From: DATLBY01 sp035526665
Lineage (GTDB): Bacteria; Acidobacteriota; Terriglobia; Bryobacterales; Bryobacteraceae
NCBI GenBank assembly: GCA_035526665.1
Contig: DATLBY010000314.1
Location: 1-24,626 of the forward strand
Reading direction: 5' to 3'
DNA length: 24,626 nt
In this document: positions 22,965 to 24,626 of the stretch, in pieces
How the letters are laid out: every line of letters starts with the position of its first letter
How positions within the stretch are numbered: position 1 is the stretch's first letter
Program-made: the position numbers and the translations under genes
The notes under the pieces: model-generated
What the model saw: only the letters and a program-made list of their open reading frames with translations
Databases searched by the model: none
What the model was told of the DNA's origin: nothing

Positions 22965-24168
22965 CTGTATTTCGCCATTCCTTTTCGTGCTTCTTGGTGG
23001 CAAACGGTCTGCTCATGTCGCGGTAGAATTCCAGAATGTTGGCAAGCATCTCGGCGTTTCCGGGCCCGTCCTTCTGTGAAGCCAGCTTCCGAGCTAGTTC
23101 GGCATAGGCGTTGTCGGCAAGCTCATAATTGCCTGGCACTACTGGTCCGCCTGTGTCGAAGTTGGTGTTTTTCAGTTGCAGTTTACCGGTACTTGCCCCC
23201 GCCAGCAGCTCCGAGTAGATTTTCACCGTCTTGTCGAAACTCTCGATGAAGAGCTTCTCCACCTGCGGCGTGGGCGAGTGGAAGGCTAGAGCCTTGAACG
23301 GCCCCACTTTCGGAACTACGCGAAACACCCAGGATAGAAAGCGTGCAAACCAGCCCGGCTTCCGGTAGGTGGAGCCGAACTCCTTGTCGTACTGCTTCTT
23401 TGCCAGGGAGAATGCGAACTTTTTGCGGTCGAACTGAGGCATGTTCTCCTTGATCTGTTTCTCGCGAGTCGCCAACGCTACTTTGGTCATCTGCGGGACG
23501 ACTGAGGCGATGGTAAACCGGTAGGTGCCGATCGCAAGATCGAGATTGGTGAATGCATCTTTAAGTTCGAAGCCGTACGTCTTCAGGAACGCCCGCTCCA
23601 ACAGCGGCTTCGCAACTTCGAATCCGATGAAGGAATGGTACGCCTCCGGAGTGTACAGGCCGCGCGCTACTTGGAGCACGTCGAAGGCGAACTCCGTCTG
23701 CAAGTGGCCCGCTGGATACTGCGCGTAGGTCATCACGTTACCGAATTTGGCCCGCTGTTTGGGATACAGCAGCGGCACCGATAGATTCGTCGCCAGCGGA
23801 TGGCCCGTATTATCCGCCGCATAGTGCGCCAGCGCGCCTAGCGCAAAGGCATATTCATTCACGTCCTGCGCCTCTGAAATGAGGACCTCAACGAAATCTC
23901 CGCTGCGCACGTAATGAACCAGGTCGCTGAATAAGTGGCTGCCCAACGGGTAGTAGCCCATGTCCTGGATAATGCATCCGCCATACGCGTGCGCCCGCGC
24001 CTTCAAGATGCCGTCGGCACCCGTACCAGGGAAGCGCTTTAGTAGCACTTGCCGGATCTGCTGATCCCACACGGAATCGATGATGGATTCATGCGCCAGC
24101 ACCGAGTAGCCAGACGCCCAGCGCGTAGCCAGCACCGCTAATATGAACATTCGACAGGAGGCGGTCAC
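22852..24168 (-). CDS. Exported zinc-dependent phospholipase C-like protein
   Basis: 438 residues. A signal peptide (MFILAVLATRWASG region) leads to SVLAHESIIDSVWD, where His26 would sit at the usual mature-end Zn position. Later, HAYGGCIIQDMGYYP, HLFSDLVHY and LGALAHYAADNTGHP (His115, Asp119, His123) follow the zinc-dependent phospholipase C/S1-P1 nuclease pattern. From ~250 on, the sequence is basic and unrelated to the PLC core. The start may be GTG 24168 (six bases after TATACT, so leaderless) or ATG 24150. The last ~37 residues (APRGSAISNRPDPRSLTA) are low-complexity and lie over the neighbouring gene, which suggests a lost stop codon. Confidence 0.8.
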   Translation of the reverse strand: MTASCRMFILAVLATRWASGYSVLAHESIIDSVWDQQIRQVLLKRFPGTGADGILKARAHAYGGCIIQDMGYYPLGSHLFSDLVHYVRSGDFVEVLISEAQDVNEYAFALGALAHYAADNTGHPLATNLSVPLLYPKQRAKFGNVMTYAQYPAGHLQTEFAFDVLQVARGLYTPEAYHSFIGFEVAKPLLERAFLKTYGFELKDAFTNLDLAIGTYRFTIASVVPQMTKVALATREKQIKENMPQFDRKKFAFSLAKKQYDKEFGSTYRKPGWFARFLSWVFRVVPKVGPFKALAFHSPTPQVEKLFIESFDKTVKIYSELLAGASTGKLQLKNTNFDTGGPVVPGNYELADNAYAELARKLASQKDGPGNAEMLANILEFYRDMSRPFATKKHEKEWRNTVSALEKLKAAPRGSAISNRPDPRSLTAVPSVAAAQYR

Positions 24169-24213
24169 GGCTAAAGTATAGCCTTAAAGCCGTGCTTCTC
24201 AATGCAAGGCTAT
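24169..24213. promoter_or_regulatory. Inverted repeats over the phospholipase-like promoter
   Basis: ATAGCCTT (24178-24185) and AAGGCTAT (24206-24213) are a perfect eight-base inverted repeat with a 20-base loop. A third copy of its core, GGCTA (24169-24173), pairs with TAGCC (24179-24183). The three cores lie about 10 and 29 bases apart, close to one and three helical turns, and span the -35 and -10 boxes. This is the layout of an operator for a dimeric repressor, but no regulator is known. Confidence 0.4.
24175..24202 (-). promoter_or_regulatory. Promoter of the phospholipase-like gene
   Basis: On the minus strand, -35 TTGAGA (24202-24197, one mismatch), a 16-base spacer, and -10 TATACT (24180-24175, one mismatch). 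Transcription would begin at about 24168, the first base of a GTG codon that opens the frame. Confidence 0.55.
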
Positions 24214-24285
24214 CCCTAGGAGCATCCCGCCGGCTTTCCAAAACCTTGTGGCCGGACAGTCGTCCCACCTATGGTCTGAGCCGCA

Positions 24286-24626
24286 ATGGAGAGACGACAA
24301 CCTACACATTACGACATCGCTAAAATCGCCCGGGAGCGATTTGGTTTCGAGGCGTTTCGCGCCGGGCAGAAAGAAGCAATTGAGTCCATCCTAAACGGGC
24401 ACGACACATTGGTGGTGAAGCCCACCGGCTCAGGAAAATCCGCTATTTATCAAATCGCCGGCTTGTTGATCGATGGCCCCACGATCATCGTTTCTCCCTT
24501 GATAGCCCTGCAGAAGGATCAGCTCGATTCTATTCAGAAACAAGACTTGGCGGAAGGAGCGCTGGTGAATTCCACGCTGCGCGCCGGCCAGGTACGCTCT
24601 CCCTGGGAGAAGCTGGACGGAGGAGC
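24286..24626 (+). CDS. RecQ-like ATP-dependent DNA helicase, 5' part
   Basis: The first 113 codons of a superfamily 2 helicase cut by the window end. FGFEAFRAGQKEAIESIL is the RecQ-like Q-motif region; Walker A is KPTGSGKSAIYQ and motif Ia is IIVSPLIALQKDQ. The Ser-Gly-Lys variant (TGSGKS rather than TGGGKS) and the GLLIDGPTIIV stretch place it in a RecQ-like side group rather than classic RecQ. It would unwind DNA during repair. ATG 24286 follows an in-frame TGA at 24277; no clear SD is seen. Domains after motif Ia are out of view. Confidence 0.85.
   Translation, partial: MERRQPTHYDIAKIARERFGFEAFRAGQKEAIESILNGHDTLVVKPTGSGKSAIYQIAGLLIDGPTIIVSPLIALQKDQLDSIQKQDLAEGALVNSTLRAGQVRSPWEKLDGG

Noticed and set aside
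1..24626. CRISPR array, tRNA or rRNA genes, prophage genes
   Set aside because: No regularly spaced repeats, no cloverleaf with a T-loop consensus, no rRNA-like blocks and no phage structural genes were seen on reading both strands.

Overview
The window looks like ordinary chromosomal DNA from a G+C-rich, Gram-negative-type bacterium. The gene mix suggests Acidobacteriota, near Solibacter/Bryobacter: a membrane MutS-like ATPase, a small secreted four-cysteine protein, many TTG and GTG starts, a bacilliredoxin, and sugar-isomerase and Gfo/Idh/MocA genes. This placement is inference from gene content; there is no rRNA or other marker to prove it. I see no tRNA, rRNA, CRISPR array, prophage or intact mobile element. 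The only mobile DNA is a decayed IS110-type transposase start.

Layout, left to right. 1-434: a small cupin protein. 435-873: a 439-base gap holding the IS110 remnant. 874-2628 (-) and 2691-3740 (+): a divergent pair, a membrane-anchored MutS-family ATPase and an alpha/beta hydrolase. 3759-6125 (-): a zinc-ribbon/transmembrane/beta-sandwich protein, an Rcp1-type response regulator and a flavin reductase. 6225-9848 (+): an HU/IHF protein, then an envelope run of M50 protease, two glycosyltransferases and prepilin peptidase; the last four are joined by stop/start overlaps. 9929-11517 (+): uppS and cdsA, which supply undecaprenyl phosphate and CDP-diacylglycerol.

11522-12601 (-): a PhzF-family enzyme behind a small unknown gene with a near-consensus promoter. 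12715-14079 (-): UDP-glucose dehydrogenase with a good SD and an intrinsic terminator. 14185-14514 (+): a small exported protein. 14486-16379 (-): ruvX, mltG and an unknown gene, packed end to end. 16447-20334 (+): AI-2E-type permease, PepSY membrane protein, bacilliredoxin, YceH and a small alpha/beta hydrolase. 20339-22964: a Gfo/Idh/MocA oxidoreductase diverging from a TIM-barrel sugar isomerase, followed by a membrane-anchored unknown protein. 22852-24168 (-): a zinc-dependent phospholipase C-like exported protein whose 3' end overlaps its convergent neighbour by 113 bases. 24286 to the edge (+): the start of a RecQ-like helicase.

Cell-envelope construction is the common thread: uppS, cdsA, mltG, the glycosyltransferases, UDP-glucose dehydrogenase, the M50 protease and prepilin peptidase. 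The rest is housekeeping or catabolic. I did not find a convincing new multi-gene system. The most interesting signals are: a membrane MutS ATPase without a mismatch-recognition domain; several genes whose -10 box lies so close to the start codon that a leaderless mRNA is likely; a repeated TAGCC/GGCTA dyad over one such promoter; a nested inverted repeat at 4784-4840; and long antisense overlaps between convergent genes.
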